Positions 6,729-16,902 of a stretch of 54,172 nt of DNA are shown piece by piece (position 1 is the stretch's first letter; each line of letters starts with the position of its first letter). The notes under the pieces are model-generated. The model searched no databases and had not been told where the DNA came from. It saw only the letters and a program-made list of their open reading frames with translations. The stretch spans positions 1-54,172 of the forward strand of contig NZ_JACSIT010000090.1 in the NCBI RefSeq assembly GCF_014349155.1. Direction: 5' to 3'. This stretch comes from Neolewinella lacunae. GTDB taxonomy: Bacteria; Bacteroidota; Bacteroidia; Chitinophagales; Saprospiraceae. Both the position numbers and the translations under genes were made by a program.

Positions 6729-8810
6729 ATGCAGGCCCCGATCGCCAAAAAGCAACCCAAGCTCCTCAGCATCCACGGTCATGACCGAATCGACGATTAC
6801 TACTGGCTCAACCAGCGGGAAGACCCCGAGGTAATTGCCCATCTGGAAGCTGAAAACGCCTATTTTGCCGCCCAAACCAAGGAGCAGGAGCCCCTCCGCG
6901 AGACCCTGTTTCAGGAAATCAAGGGCCGGATCAAGGAAGATGATGCCAGCGTCCCTTACGTTCGGCGCGGCTACCGCTACCAGACGCGTTACGCCATCGG
7001 GGAACAGTATCCCAGCTACGTGCGTACCCCGGTAGATGGTTCGAATGAGGAAATGGTGCTGCACATCAACGAGATGGCCGCCCCGTACGATTACTACGAA
7101 GTTACGGGGCTGAACGTGAGCGACGACAATCGTTACGTGGCCTACGGCGAGGACACCATCGGCCGCCGGGTGTATACCCTCCACATCAAAGACCTGCTGA
7201 CGGGGCAGTACCTGCCCGATCAAATCCCCAACACCACTGGCGGATCGGTATGGAGTGCGGATGGTCAATATCTTTTCTACTCCGTCAAAGACGAAGCCCT
7301 GCGCCCCTATAAGATCATGCGCCACCGCCTGGGGACGGCCCCGCAAGACGACGTGGTGATCTACGAAGAGTCCGACGACACCTTCCGGGCTTTTGTCTAC
7401 CGCTCACAGTCCATGAAATACATCATTCTGGGTTCTGCCCAGACCCTGAGCATGGAGTACCACCTGCTGCGGGCGGATGATCCTACCGGCGAACCACGGG
7501 TTTTTCAGCCCCGGGAGCGGGAACTCGAGTACAGCATTGAGCACATTGAAGAGCGCTTTTACGTACTGACCAACCTGAATGCGAAGAACTTCCAGCTCAT
7601 GGTCACGCCCGAAACGCAAACGGGCAAGGCGCACTGGCGCACCGTCATTCCCCACCGCGCGGACGTACTATTGGAGGGCATTGACGTCTTCCGCCACTTC
7701 ATCGTGCTGAGTGAGCGCAAGGATGGCCTGACGCAGTTGCGGGTGCTGGACCTCCCCACCCCGACGAATCCGGAAGATCTCGCCACTCCCCGGCCGGGAA
7801 CGAACGAAGACCATTACCTGGAGTTTAAGGACGGGGCCTATATGGCCTACACGACCCAGAACCTGGAATTCGACACGGAGCTGCTCCGTTTCGGCTACCA
7901 GAGCATGACGACGCCGCCGAGCACTTACGATTATCACCTGCGCACCCACGAGCGCACCCTGCTGAAGCGGCAACCCGTGCTGGGGGATTTTGACCCGATG
8001 TTTTACACCAGCGAAAGGCAATTTGCGGTGGCCAGCGACGGGACCCGTATTCCCCTCAGCATTGTCTACCACCGGGATACGCCGCTGGACGGTACCTCCC
8101 CCACCCTCCTCTACGCCTACGGCAGCTACGGACACAGTCTGGATCCTTACTTCAGCATTGCGCGGCTGTCCCTGCTGGACCGGGGCTTTGTGTACGCCAT
8201 TGCCCACATCCGCGGTGGGGAGGAAATGGGGCGGCACTGGTATGACGACGGTAAGTTGTTGAAGAAGATGAACACCTTTACCGACTTCATCGCGGCTGGC
8301 GAGTGGCTCATCACCCGGAAGTACGCAGCTCCGAAGAAACTCTTTGCCATGGGTGGTAGCGCCGGCGGCTTGCTAATGGGTGCGGTGGTTAACCTGCGCC
8401 CTGAACTGTGGGCGGGCATCGTCGCGGCCGTCCCGTTCGTGGATGTGGTGACGACCATGCTGGACAATAGCATCCCCCTGACGACGGGCGAATACGACGA
8501 ATGGGGCAACCCCAACCTCCCGGAATACTACGAATACATTCTCAGCTACAGTCCGTACGATCAGGTGACCGCAAAAGCCTATCCTCCGATGTTGGTGACA
8601 ACGGGCCTGCACGATAGCCAGGTGCAGTACTGGGAGCCTGCCAAATGGGTGGCCAAACTGCGTGAACTGAAGACCAACGACGCCCAAATCCTGCTCCACA
8701 CCAATATGGAGGCGGGCCACGGTGGAGCTTCGGGGCGCTTTGATGCCATCCGGGAAATTGCGCGGGATTATGCGTGGTTGATTTACCGGAGTACCCTGGA
8801 GGTGGAGTAG
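6729..8810 (+). CDS. ptrB: Oligopeptidase B-like S9 serine peptidase
   Basis: 693 residues, matching S9A oligopeptidase B (~680-720). The N-terminal ~400 residues form the seven-bladed propeller (signature YYWLNQREDPEV near residue 25, where the family has WLRD). The C-terminal alpha/beta hydrolase carries the triad: Ser in AMGGSAGGLLMGA (~545), Asp in TTGLHDSQVQYWEP (~625) and His in AGHGGASGR (~660). RGGEEMGRHWYDDGK is a further family block. No signal peptide, so it is cytosolic or periplasm-independent; the family cleaves short peptides after basic residues. Single gene with its own promoter; convergent with the M48 gene across a long hairpin. Confidence 0.93.
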   Translation: MQAPIAKKQPKLLSIHGHDRIDDYYWLNQREDPEVIAHLEAENAYFAAQTKEQEPLRETLFQEIKGRIKEDDASVPYVRRGYRYQTRYAIGEQYPSYVRTPVDGSNEEMVLHINEMAAPYDYYEVTGLNVSDDNRYVAYGEDTIGRRVYTLHIKDLLTGQYLPDQIPNTTGGSVWSADGQYLFYSVKDEALRPYKIMRHRLGTAPQDDVVIYEESDDTFRAFVYRSQSMKYIILGSAQTLSMEYHLLRADDPTGEPRVFQPRERELEYSIEHIEERFYVLTNLNAKNFQLMVTPETQTGKAHWRTVIPHRADVLLEGIDVFRHFIVLSERKDGLTQLRVLDLPTPTNPEDLATPRPGTNEDHYLEFKDGAYMAYTTQNLEFDTELLRFGYQSMTTPPSTYDYHLRTHERTLLKRQPVLGDFDPMFYTSERQFAVASDGTRIPLSIVYHRDTPLDGTSPTLLYAYGSYGHSLDPYFSIARLSLLDRGFVYAIAHIRGGEEMGRHWYDDGKLLKKMNTFTDFIAAGEWLITRKYAAPKKLFAMGGSAGGLLMGAVVNLRPELWAGIVAAVPFVDVVTTMLDNSIPLTTGEYDEWGNPNLPEYYEYILSYSPYDQVTAKAYPPMLVTTGLHDSQVQYWEPAKWVAKLRELKTNDAQILLHTNMEAGHGGASGRFDAIREIARDYAWLIYRSTLEVE

Positions 8811-8880
8811 GCGGCCAAATTGAGGTAAGGTTGGGAAGTAGTAACGTAAATGACCGCTGATTATCAGACGATTAAGTTTG

Positions 8881-8935
8881 GTAGTTCTGTAGTTCGGTAG
8901 TGAGGACGTAATCCACTACCGAAGTACAAAACTAC
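8881..8935. terminator. Bidirectional hairpin between convergent genes
   Basis: Arms 8881-8902 and 8914-8935 pair over 22 bp with two mismatches (core CTGTAGTTCGGTAGTG with CACTACCGAAGTACA), loop 11 nt. It sits between the convergent ends of the S9 peptidase and the M48 gene. There is no long T-run on either side. The rest of 8811-9064 shows nothing recognisable. Confidence 0.6.
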
Positions 8936-9064
8936 CGAACTGCCCTCTGACAGCCTTTGAATATCAGTTAGTTGTGGTTATTGCAAGGGCCCAACCTCAC
9001 GTTATTAACGGCGCTCTTGACAAAATCAGTTGCACGGCAGCAAGCCCAAAGCTTCAACCAGCCC

Positions 9065-9769
9065 TTACCGCGCGACTACCGTTGCCCCGTACTGGCGGGC
9101 GGCGTAGTATTCCAGCAATTGCAGGCGGTCGTAGCCAGCCGGGTGGGTAGCGCTGGCGGGCAGGAGATGCTCGGCACCCGGGCGGGAAAGGATGAAGGCG
9201 GCGGCGGCAACGACCTCCGGTGCGGAGTAGCCGGCGCGGACCATCAGATCGAGCGCGTGTTGATCGGCCACCACCTCGGAGCGTTGGCGGTAGGTGAGGA
9301 TCTGCAGCAGTTCGCGTTCGGCGAGGGTCACGTTGGTGGCATAAACGTTACCCGGACGAAGATCTCCGCCGTGGGCCAGTTCGTGGGCGACGATGAAGGC
9401 TAGTGCCACCTCGTGGTTGAGCAGCTCTTGGTAGGCCTTATCGCTTACCCAAATGAGGCGGCTCGAAGAGCACGTCATGGCATTAATCTGTTGGAGGCCA
9501 CGGCGGTCGCGCATGATCTCCACGGAATAACTTTCGGCAGGGCGGCCGGTACCGGGAGCCAGCTGATCTACCAGGTAGCGCAGGTAGCGGCGGCCGGTGT
9601 GGTGGACGAGTTCGAAATTGGTATCGAGGGCACAACTGGCCACCGGCATGGAAACTTCCCCCACTTCAGCGTAGGAGACGGCGGCCTCCGGGCCAGGGGG
9701 GGCGAGGGGCCACGAACAGGAAAAGGCCAGCAGCGCCGGGGCAATACGGAATAGGGTGACAGATTTCAT
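9065..9769 (-). CDS. M48 family exported metallopeptidase
   Basis: 234 residues. The zinc motif HELAH is at residues 129-133 (FIVAHELAHGGD), and the third ligand is in RSEVVADQHALDLM (ExxxD helix), followed by THPAGYDRL, the conserved C-terminal His-Pro segment of M48 peptidases. The N-terminus has a hydrophobic segment ending AFSCSW, compatible with a signal peptide or a weak lipobox, so it probably acts in the periplasm like BepA/LoiP-type M48 proteins, but it lacks the TPR domain of BepA. It is monocistronic, divergent from nothing nearby, and ends toward the hairpin it shares with the S9 peptidase gene. Confidence 0.85.
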   Translation of the reverse strand: MKSVTLFRIAPALLAFSCSWPLAPPGPEAAVSYAEVGEVSMPVASCALDTNFELVHHTGRRYLRYLVDQLAPGTGRPAESYSVEIMRDRRGLQQINAMTCSSSRLIWVSDKAYQELLNHEVALAFIVAHELAHGGDLRPGNVYATNVTLAERELLQILTYRQRSEVVADQHALDLMVRAGYSAPEVVAAAAFILSRPGAEHLLPASATHPAGYDRLQLLEYYAARQYGATVVAR

Positions 9770-9912
9770 CGGGTTATCGGTTTTTGGTTGGATAGCTTAA
9801 ACACTCCCCCACAAAACCACTTCACCCAACTTAAAAATTGCAAGCTATTTGTTAACCAAAATATAATTACGCCAAGCAGCGTAAGAGCACACAATGTTTT
9901 ATCAATTTATTG

Positions 9913-10767
9913 TCAAAAATACCGCGTGCGTACGTAAAATTCGTTATCCCGGACGCCAAAAGCTTTAGCCAGTAGCGGACTGACTACGACAATTACGTTG
10001 GGTCCGTAAATCTGTTCGGGGATGCGCCCTACGACGCGGGCGTAGAGTTTCTTGCGGCTGCGCGGGTCATCAATTTCAATCAGGCTGTTGAGCGGTGCGG
10101 TGCGGTGGAGGGCCATCCATTTGCTGGTGTCGCCTTTTTTGGTCCAGGCCGCCTTTCCGTTGGTACTGTTGAGTTTTTTGCCGGGGGTGTACTGTTCCCA
10201 TAGTTCGCGGAGCCCCCGGTTTTGGCGGACGTAGGGATCTTCCAGTTCTCCCTGCCACTCGGGGGGGATGCCGTCGATTTTGCAATAGCCGAGGTTCAGG
10301 ACGGTGCTGGCAGACAAGGCCTGGGGGTTCAGGCCGGGATTGAGCCGCAGGAGGATGGATTCATCGGCCCAGCCCAGGGTGCGGCGGGCGAGTCCGAACA
10401 GCGTTTCGCCGGGCCCCAATTGGTAGCGCACGGGGGCAAACCAGGCCGAGCTGTCGCGGGAAATGTTGGTCCGGATGGCCCGTTTGGGGATGGGTACGCG
10501 CACCCGGTCGCCGGGCTTGTAAGCGGTCCGGAGCTGGGGGTTGAGAAGGTAGACATCCTCCAGCCCCAGGCCGTAGAATTTGGCAGTTCCGTAGAGGCTT
10601 TGGCCCGTGGAGAGGTAGTGATCGAAGAGGAGTTGGCCGGTACCTGCATCGAAACGCAGATGCAGGGTATCGCGGGGCAATAAAAAGTAGAGGCTATCGC
10701 CCGTGCGTTGCGCGAAGCACGCCGCCGTCGTTGCCAGGGACAACAAGGTGAGTAATAAGGATTTCAA
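9913..10767 (-). CDS. LysM protein with C-terminal RlpA-like barrel
   Basis: 284 residues with a cleavable signal peptide (cleavage after AACFA-Q). Two LysM-like units are visible: residues ~50-95 (STGQSLYGTAKFYGLGLEDV...LNP...YKPGDRVRVP) and ~115-165 (YQLGPGETLFGLARRTLGW...LNPGLNP). The C-terminal ~95 residues (AAWTKKGDTSKWMALHRTAP to the end) resemble a double-psi beta-barrel of the RlpA/DPBB type, with LYARVVGRIP as its central strand. The combination suggests a peptidoglycan-associated periplasmic or outer-membrane protein; I see no catalytic Asp/His confirming lytic transglycosylase activity. Upstream 10768-11056 holds a weak promoter-like TACCTTGC and copy 3 of the 18-bp motif. Confidence 0.8.
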   Translation of the reverse strand: MKSLLLTLLSLATTAACFAQRTGDSLYFLLPRDTLHLRFDAGTGQLLFDHYLSTGQSLYGTAKFYGLGLEDVYLLNPQLRTAYKPGDRVRVPIPKRAIRTNISRDSSAWFAPVRYQLGPGETLFGLARRTLGWADESILLRLNPGLNPQALSASTVLNLGYCKIDGIPPEWQGELEDPYVRQNRGLRELWEQYTPGKKLNSTNGKAAWTKKGDTSKWMALHRTAPLNSLIEIDDPRSRKKLYARVVGRIPEQIYGPNVIVVVSPLLAKAFGVRDNEFYVRTRYF

Positions 10768-11022
10768 GGGGAAGACTATTTGGATCAGTACTTAGGTACC
10801 TCCACGCTGGCCAGCGAACCCGAAGTCCATACGCCCGCCGAAGAGGTAAAATGCCCCGGCAAGGTACGGAATTTTGTTGCCGGAAAAAAGAAGGGGCTTG
10901 GCAATAGGAGGAGTTGGGGGTGACTGAGAGGAGTTTTTGGTGGTTTTTTGCGGCGACCGGGGTACTTTCGAACATGATCGAATGTTCAGGGGCCAGTCCA
11001 ACACCGCCTCCAACCTTCCCCG

Positions 11023-11040
11023 GCACCTGCGGCCGCGCCC
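11023..11040 (-). repeat. Dispersed 18-bp motif, copy 3
   Basis: Exact reverse complement of the consensus, 16 bp after the folD stop and 256 bp upstream of the LysM gene start. Confidence 0.85.
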
Positions 11041-11056
11041 TAACCAAACGGCGCCC

Positions 11057-11935
11057 TTAGGAAAGACGGCCTTTGCTCGCCTTGAGGGTATTCATCAGCA
11101 AACTGACGACCGTCATCGGGCCCACCCCACCGGGGACGGGCGTCATCGCACTGACGATCGGCTCCAGGCTGGCGTAATCAACGTCGCCACACAAACGGAA
11201 GCCGCGACTGCGCGAAGCGTCTTCGACGCGGTTGATGCCTACGTCAATAACCACCGCGCCGGGTTTTACCAGCTCGGCCGTCACCATTTCGGGGATGCCG
11301 ATGGCGGCGATGAGGATGTCGGCGCGGCGGGTGTGGGCGGCCATATCCTGGGTGCGGCTGTGGCAGAGCGTAACGGTGGCGTTACCGGGATTGCCCTTGC
11401 GGCTCAACAGAATACTCATCGGCGTACCGACGATATTGGAGCGCCCCAGCACCACCACCTCCTTGCCTTCGGTCTCGATGCCGTAGCGCTCGAGCATCGT
11501 CATGATGCCATTGGGGGTGGCGGGCAGGTAGGCCGGCAGCCCCAGGGTCATGCGGCCGATGTTGACGGGAGTGAAGCCATCAACGTCTTTTTCCGGACGG
11601 ATGGCGAGGTTTACGGTGTCCTCATCAATGTGTTTGGGCAGGGGCAACTGGACGATGAAGCCGTCCACGTCGGGGTCATCGTTAAGCCGCCGGACAATCT
11701 CCAGGACCTCCTCCTGCGTCGTTTCGCTGCCCCGGCGGATGAGGGTAGACTGGAAGCCGACCTGCTCGCAACTTTGCACTTTATTGCGGACGTACACTTC
11801 GGAAGCGGGGTCAGCACCCACCAAAACGGCGGCCAGGTGGGGGATTTTACCCCCCGCCAGGCGGATTTGGTCCACCTCCTGGCGCAATTCTTCCTTAATT
11901 GTCTCGGCGAGGGCTTTTCCGTCCAATACTTGCAT
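11057..11935 (-). CDS. folD: FolD methylene-THF dehydrogenase/cyclohydrolase
   Basis: 292 residues from the ATG at 11935 (MQVLDGKALA), the normal FolD N-terminus; an upstream in-frame ATG at 11971 would precede the promoter. Signatures: YVRNKVQSCEQVG with the catalytic Tyr and Lys, VDGFIVQLPLP, KDVDGF, VVLGRSNIVGTP (Rossmann phosphate loop) and PVPGGVGPMT near the end. It interconverts 5,10-methylene- and 10-formyl-tetrahydrofolate in the cytosol, NADP-dependent by family. Transcribed from a clear promoter 20 bp upstream. Confidence 0.96.
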   Translation of the reverse strand: MQVLDGKALAETIKEELRQEVDQIRLAGGKIPHLAAVLVGADPASEVYVRNKVQSCEQVGFQSTLIRRGSETTQEEVLEIVRRLNDDPDVDGFIVQLPLPKHIDEDTVNLAIRPEKDVDGFTPVNIGRMTLGLPAYLPATPNGIMTMLERYGIETEGKEVVVLGRSNIVGTPMSILLSRKGNPGNATVTLCHSRTQDMAAHTRRADILIAAIGIPEMVTAELVKPGAVVIDVGINRVEDASRSRGFRLCGDVDYASLEPIVSAMTPVPGGVGPMTVVSLLMNTLKASKGRLS

Positions 11936-11954
11936 GGGCAAATTCGTTTTGCGC

Positions 11955-11962
11955 CAAAGATA
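11955..11962 (-). promoter_or_regulatory. -7 box TATCTTTG for folD
   Basis: Minus-strand TATCTTTG about 20 bp before the folD ATG, supporting that start. Confidence 0.7.
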
Positions 11963-12016
11963 GCCGCACAATTCGTTTTTGTCGCAAGGCCGCCTGCGTC
12001 ATTTCGTTGGCACGGC

Positions 12017-12024
12017 TACCTTTG
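12017..12024 (+). promoter_or_regulatory. -7 box TACCTTTG for giant surface protein gene
   Basis: Plus-strand TACCTTTG, 119 bp before the ATG at 12143; divergent from the folD promoter 55 bp away. Confidence 0.6.
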
Positions 12025-12142
12025 CTTTTTTCCAGCGCAACTTTGTTCCGCCCTTTTCGTTCCGTGCGGTGCGGAGCGCTTTATTTTGGCGCTGTCGCAG
12101 GTGCAATGGCGGTCGTACCTCCCTCCCCTTAATCTTATCCCG

Positions 12143-15100
12143 ATGCCCCAACTTTACTCGCGTCTTTTTTTGCTTTTGTCGCTGCTCCTGGCCACAGTCG
12201 GAGCAATGGATGCCCAAAACATCCGCATTTCCCAGGGTGGCCGGGTAAACGTTTGTGCCGGGACTTTTTTTGACTCCGGTGGCCCCAATGGCAACCACTC
12301 CACCAGCGGGCAGTTTCAGGAAATCACGCTTTGTCCGGACGGCAGCGGAGGGACGCACGTGCAACTCGTGTTCAGCCGCTACAGCTCGGTGGGAACGATG
12401 ACCATTTTTAATGGACCGACCAATGCTTCGCCTGTTTTGGAAGTCATCACCACCGATGAGGTAGGGATGAATGCCATCATCCGGGCTTCGGCGGCCAACG
12501 TTTCGGGCTGCCTGACGGTGCGCTTTGAAAGTGCGGGCAACGGCCCGGGCTGGGAGGCGGCCATCAACTGTGTAACTTCCTGCAGCCCGGTCAATGCCGT
12601 CCTGGTTTCCACCACCCCGGCGGCAATGCCCGACGCGAGTGGGTACATTGACGTTTGCCCCGGGCAATCGATCACCTTCAGGGCCCGGGGGGATTACCCC
12701 GATGCGGGCAACCCCTACCCGCAGTCGGATGCGACATCCACCTTCACCTGGTTTTTTCAGGATGGCACCACTGCTACGGGGCCTACGGTGGCCCACGTGT
12801 ACGATGAGCCAGGGGGCTACGTCGTTCAACTCTTCATCGATGACGTCAGGGGATGCCGCAGCAGCAACAGCATCAGCCAGCGGGTGCGGGTAGCGCCGCC
12901 GCCGATTTTTAACATCCCCACCAACCTGGGGCAAGACCTCTGCGTGGGTGAGGAGATCCCCTTTGTGCTCGGTCGGCCCGCAACGGGCAATGGCCTGGCG
13001 ATCAACCCCGCTGCCCAGGAGTTTTCGTTTAATACGAGCCAGACGCTCACGGAGCTTACCGCCCTGCCCGACGGCAACGGCACGGAATACAGCAGCCCCC
13101 TGTTTTTCACCAACTTCAACCCCGGCCAAACCCTCCAGCAAGGAGCTGATCTCGTCCGCATTTGCGCTACGATGGAGCACAGTTACCTCGGTGACCTCGA
13201 CATCTGGCTGGAATGCCCCGATGGCAATCGCCTGGATCTTCACCGTTTCGGGGCCAACAACAACGTACGCCGCCAATTGCTGGGCCAGGGCAACGAAAAC
13301 ACGACCACTCCGGACCCGCCGGGGGTATACTGCTGGACAGCCACCGCGCCCCGTACCATGACCCAAACGGTAGACGCACAAAACATCCGCGACGGTGAAA
13401 CGATGCCAGAAATCGACTACGCTGCCGAGCAGAATTTCAACAACCTCGCGGGCTGCCCCCTCAACGGCAACTGGACATTGAACATTCGCGACAACATCCT
13501 GCGCGACAACGGTTACATCTATTCCTGGACCATTGAGTTTGCCTCCGAGGTTTACCCCGACCAGGAAACCTTTCTGGTGCCCATCCAGAGCCTGGCCTTT
13601 GCCCCCAACCCGGCTTTCGGCTTTTATTCGGCCGATAGCGTACTCGTTGCCCCGCGTAACCCCGGCCAAACGGGCGTAACCATTATCTCTACCGACGTCT
13701 ACGGCTGCGTGTACGACACGACCATTGCCGTGGAGTACCTTTCTCCCTTCGATCCAGCGTGTGCGGATTGCGACCGACTGCTGGCCCGCAACCAGGTGGA
13801 TACGGCCATTTGTATTGGGGGCAGTTTCACTCCGAACGTCGCCGGACCTGCCCCCAACGATACGCTGGTGACCTGGACTTCCTCCGTCCCCTTCCCCTTC
13901 GGCAATTCCCTTTATCCGAATGCCAATACGCCCCTTTCCTCGATCATCAATGTCACGTCACAGAACCCGAACCGGATTTTGGACGCGAATGCCGATCTAC
14001 TTTCGGTGTGCGTGAACCTGGAGAACAACGGACCGCTCAACGAGGTTACTCTTCAGCTGGTGGCCCCCAACGGCCGTACCCTTACGTTGCTGGAAAACTT
14101 CGGGGGCAGCGGGCAGGATCTTACTCAGACCTGCTTCAGCCCCACGGCAACGGCCCTGATCAGCAGTGCTGCACCGCCGTACACTGGAACCTTCCGCGCC
14201 AGCAATGGGGGCTGGACGGCCTTTAACACCAGCAACGCCAACGGGGTATGGTCGCTGCGGGCCTGGGACCGGGCGGGCAACGACCTGGGCGCCTTCCTGA
14301 GTTGGTCGATCACCCTGCGCTACGACCGGGAGATTACCTACCGTTGGACTCCGGCGAATGCTTCCCTGAGCTGTACGGACTGCCCCAATCCCACCATTAC
14401 GCCCACCGCCGCAGGCACTTATACCCTGACGGTTACAACCGCCGATGGCTGCTCCGAGCAGGCGACGGTAAACGTAACGGCCAACGTGCTGGACCTGATG
14501 GTAACGGAAACCCTGACCCAGCCAGCGTGCCCGGGGACGGCAACGGGGGCAATTGACCTGACCATTATGGGTGCGGGGGGCAACACTTTCCTCTGGTCCG
14601 ACGGTGTAACGACGCAAAACCGGACGGGCCTGAGGGCGGGAACCTACTCCGTGCAAGTCACCGCGCCGAATGGCTGCCGGGATGACTTCAGCTATACGCT
14701 GACGGATCCTCCGGCACTGTCACTCAACCTGGAGGCGGTGATGGATGTCCGCTGCAACGGAGGATCCACCGGCGAGATTGAGGTCCGTACGACGGGTGGC
14801 ACCCCACCCTACTCCTACCTATGGGATGACCCCAATGCGCAGAACGACGAAGACGCGGGAGCCCTGGAGGCGGGGACCTATAACCTGGTGGTAACCGACG
14901 CGCGGGGCTGTACCGCCACGTTGGCGGCTACCGTCAACGAGCCTTTGCCCATTACCCTCAGCTTTCGGCCCTACGCCGTCCGTTGTTTGAACGGCGACGA
15001 TGGCCGGGCAGTGGCCGTTGCTGCCGGTGGCAATGGCGGCTATACCTACGCCTGGCAAACGGGGGCGGTGACCGACAGTGTCTCCAACCTGATGGCGGGC

Positions 15101-16882
15101 AGTTACGAAGTGACGGTCACCGACCGCCTGGGGTGCCAGACGATGGCCACCGTTGCCATTGCCCAGCCCGCGACGCCCGTTACGGCTACCGTCGGGCAGG
15201 ATGAACAGGGTTGTTTCGGCACTTCTACCAACCGCGCCACGGTAGTCCCCATGGGGGGCAGCGGCGGCTATACTTACCTCTGGAGCAACGGAGAGACGGC
15301 GGCAACCGCCGTGGCCCTGCCCGCCGGCAACCAAACGGTTACGGTGACTGACAACGGTGGCTGTGCCCAGACTTTCTCCGTGGTGCTGACCGATCTACCT
15401 GCGGTGACGGCCAACATCATCACCACTCCCCCCAGCTGCAATGACCGTGCGGATGGCCGGCTCGGGGTAATCCCCGGCGGGGGTACGGGACAAACGGAGG
15501 CAGATTACACCTACCAGTGGTCCACCGGTGGCACCGGCGTGGTGATTACCAACGTCCCGGGTGGCCGGATCTACGGGGTGACCGTAACGGATGGCCGGGG
15601 CTGTACGACCACTGCGGAGCGCTTGCTCCCCGCGCCGCCACCCATCACCTTTTCGGTAGTGGAAGACCCGGTGGATTGTTTCGGCAACGCCACCGGTGGA
15701 CTTACCCTGACCAACATCAACGGCCCTAACCCGGGGAACTTTGCCATCCAGTGGGGCCCGGCGGCCAACAACAGTACGGCAGCCAGCATCTCCGGGTTGC
15801 CGGCGGGCAACAACTACCGTGTGCGGATTACCGATGTGGGCACCTGTACGGTGGATACGGTGCTGCGCATCACGGAGCCAGCGCTTTTAGCACCCAGCAT
15901 TACCAAGCGCGACGTAGGATGTTTTGGCGAGACCAACGGTTCGATCAGTGTAATGGGCACTGGCGGGGTTGGGGGCTATACCTACCTGTGGAATACGGGG
16001 GCAACGCAAAACCAATTGTCTAACCTGGCGGCGGGCACCTACGACCTCACCCTGACGGACGCCAATGCTTGCCAAAGCATTTCCAGCGTAGTGGTCACTG
16101 AGCCCGCTCCGGTGGGGATCACTGCCGAAGCCGTGGCTGCGCTCTGCGCCGGTGAGGCTACGGGACGCATTACCCTGACGGGCGCAGGCGGGCGGCCACC
16201 GTACGTCTTTGGCCTGGAGAACCGGGGCTTTACCCGCAACAATGTATTTATCGGGTTGCCGGCGGCGGAGTACGTGGCCTTCGTACGCGACAGTGCGGGG
16301 TGCAGCATCAGCACTACGGCGATTGTGAACGATGGTCCGGTATTCAGCCTGGATCTGGGTCCGGACCAGGACATCATCTTCGGCGATAGTTTGCGCCTGA
16401 TGCCTGCCTTGGAAGGTGGCATCGGGATGATTACCTACAATTGGCGCGGGGCCTACCCTGGCACCCTGAGTTGTGAAGACTGCCCCGAGCCTCTGGCCAG
16501 CCCGGAATACGAAATCGACTACACCCTGACGGTGATGGACGAAACGGGCTGTGAAGATGAAGACCGGGTGCGGGTGCGCGTACGCAAGATCCGGGAGGTG
16601 GCGGTGCCCAGCGGCTTTTCGCCCAACGGGGATACGCGCAATGACCTGTTGCTGGTCCATGGCCGCCCGGGAACGCGGGTACTCAACTTCGCCATTTTTG
16701 ATCGCTGGGGGAACCTGCTTTTTGAGGATGGGGACTTTGAAGTCAACGACCCCTTGCGCGGCTGGGATGGCACCAAGGGTGGTCAGCCCGTCAACGCTGG
16801 TGTTTACCTTTACCGGGTATCGATCCAATACGACGACCTTTCCGAAGAAACCCTGGCGGGCGAGACTTCCCTGATCCGTTAA
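12143..16882 (+). CDS. SprB-type giant surface protein, T9SS type B sorted
   Basis: 1579 residues from the ATG at 12143, which gives a signal peptide (MPQLYSRLFLLLSLLLATVG...DAQ); the frame is open further upstream without meaning. Order: CUB-like domain (~32-142), PKD domain (~190-250, FTWFFQDGTTATGPTVAHVY), two proprotein-convertase P-like domains (~336-468 with GDLDIWLECPDG and ~617-730 with NEVTLQLVAPNG), eight SprB repeats of ~77 residues (~782-1397; each C.G..G.I.....GG..PY.Y.W..G.....L.AG.Y.V.VTD..GC), then a gliding-motility C-terminal (CHU_C) domain from ~1486 (VPSGFSPNGD...FAIFDRWG...GWDGT). It should be exported by Sec and T9SS and bound at the surface as an adhesin. Its PorP/SprF partner follows at once, the sprB-sprF arrangement. 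Confidence 0.92.
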   Translation: MPQLYSRLFLLLSLLLATVGAMDAQNIRISQGGRVNVCAGTFFDSGGPNGNHSTSGQFQEITLCPDGSGGTHVQLVFSRYSSVGTMTIFNGPTNASPVLEVITTDEVGMNAIIRASAANVSGCLTVRFESAGNGPGWEAAINCVTSCSPVNAVLVSTTPAAMPDASGYIDVCPGQSITFRARGDYPDAGNPYPQSDATSTFTWFFQDGTTATGPTVAHVYDEPGGYVVQLFIDDVRGCRSSNSISQRVRVAPPPIFNIPTNLGQDLCVGEEIPFVLGRPATGNGLAINPAAQEFSFNTSQTLTELTALPDGNGTEYSSPLFFTNFNPGQTLQQGADLVRICATMEHSYLGDLDIWLECPDGNRLDLHRFGANNNVRRQLLGQGNENTTTPDPPGVYCWTATAPRTMTQTVDAQNIRDGETMPEIDYAAEQNFNNLAGCPLNGNWTLNIRDNILRDNGYIYSWTIEFASEVYPDQETFLVPIQSLAFAPNPAFGFYSADSVLVAPRNPGQTGVTIISTDVYGCVYDTTIAVEYLSPFDPACADCDRLLARNQVDTAICIGGSFTPNVAGPAPNDTLVTWTSSVPFPFGNSLYPNANTPLSSIINVTSQNPNRILDANADLLSVCVNLENNGPLNEVTLQLVAPNGRTLTLLENFGGSGQDLTQTCFSPTATALISSAAPPYTGTFRASNGGWTAFNTSNANGVWSLRAWDRAGNDLGAFLSWSITLRYDREITYRWTPANASLSCTDCPNPTITPTAAGTYTLTVTTADGCSEQATVNVTANVLDLMVTETLTQPACPGTATGAIDLTIMGAGGNTFLWSDGVTTQNRTGLRAGTYSVQVTAPNGCRDDFSYTLTDPPALSLNLEAVMDVRCNGGSTGEIEVRTTGGTPPYSYLWDDPNAQNDEDAGALEAGTYNLVVTDARGCTATLAATVNEPLPITLSFRPYAVRCLNGDDGRAVAVAAGGNGGYTYAWQTGAVTDSVSNLMAGSYEVTVTDRLGCQTMATVAIAQPATPVTATVGQDEQGCFGTSTNRATVVPMGGSGGYTYLWSNGETAATAVALPAGNQTVTVTDNGGCAQTFSVVLTDLPAVTANIITTPPSCNDRADGRLGVIPGGGTGQTEADYTYQWSTGGTGVVITNVPGGRIYGVTVTDGRGCTTTAERLLPAPPPITFSVVEDPVDCFGNATGGLTLTNINGPNPGNFAIQWGPAANNSTAASISGLPAGNNYRVRITDVGTCTVDTVLRITEPALLAPSITKRDVGCFGETNGSISVMGTGGVGGYTYLWNTGATQNQLSNLAAGTYDLTLTDANACQSISSVVVTEPAPVGITAEAVAALCAGEATGRITLTGAGGRPPYVFGLENRGFTRNNVFIGLPAAEYVAFVRDSAGCSISTTAIVNDGPVFSLDLGPDQDIIFGDSLRLMPALEGGIGMITYNWRGAYPGTLSCEDCPEPLASPEYEIDYTLTVMDETGCEDEDRVRVRVRKIREVAVPSGFSPNGDTRNDLLLVHGRPGTRVLNFAIFDRWGNLLFEDGDFEVNDPLRGWDGTKGGQPVNAGVYLYRVSIQYDDLSEETLAGETSLIR

Positions 16883-16902
16883 CCTTGTTTACCTCCCCCC
16901 GC

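Noticed and set aside
10937..12142. The giant-protein frame is open for 402 codons upstream of 12143
   Set aside because: It runs through the folD gene on the other strand and across a promoter; the signal peptide and the TACCTTTG box fix the start at 12143.
11999..13669. 556-codon minus-strand frame opposite the CUB/PKD part of the giant protein
   Set aside because: The plus strand encodes recognisable domains in order; the reverse frame has none.
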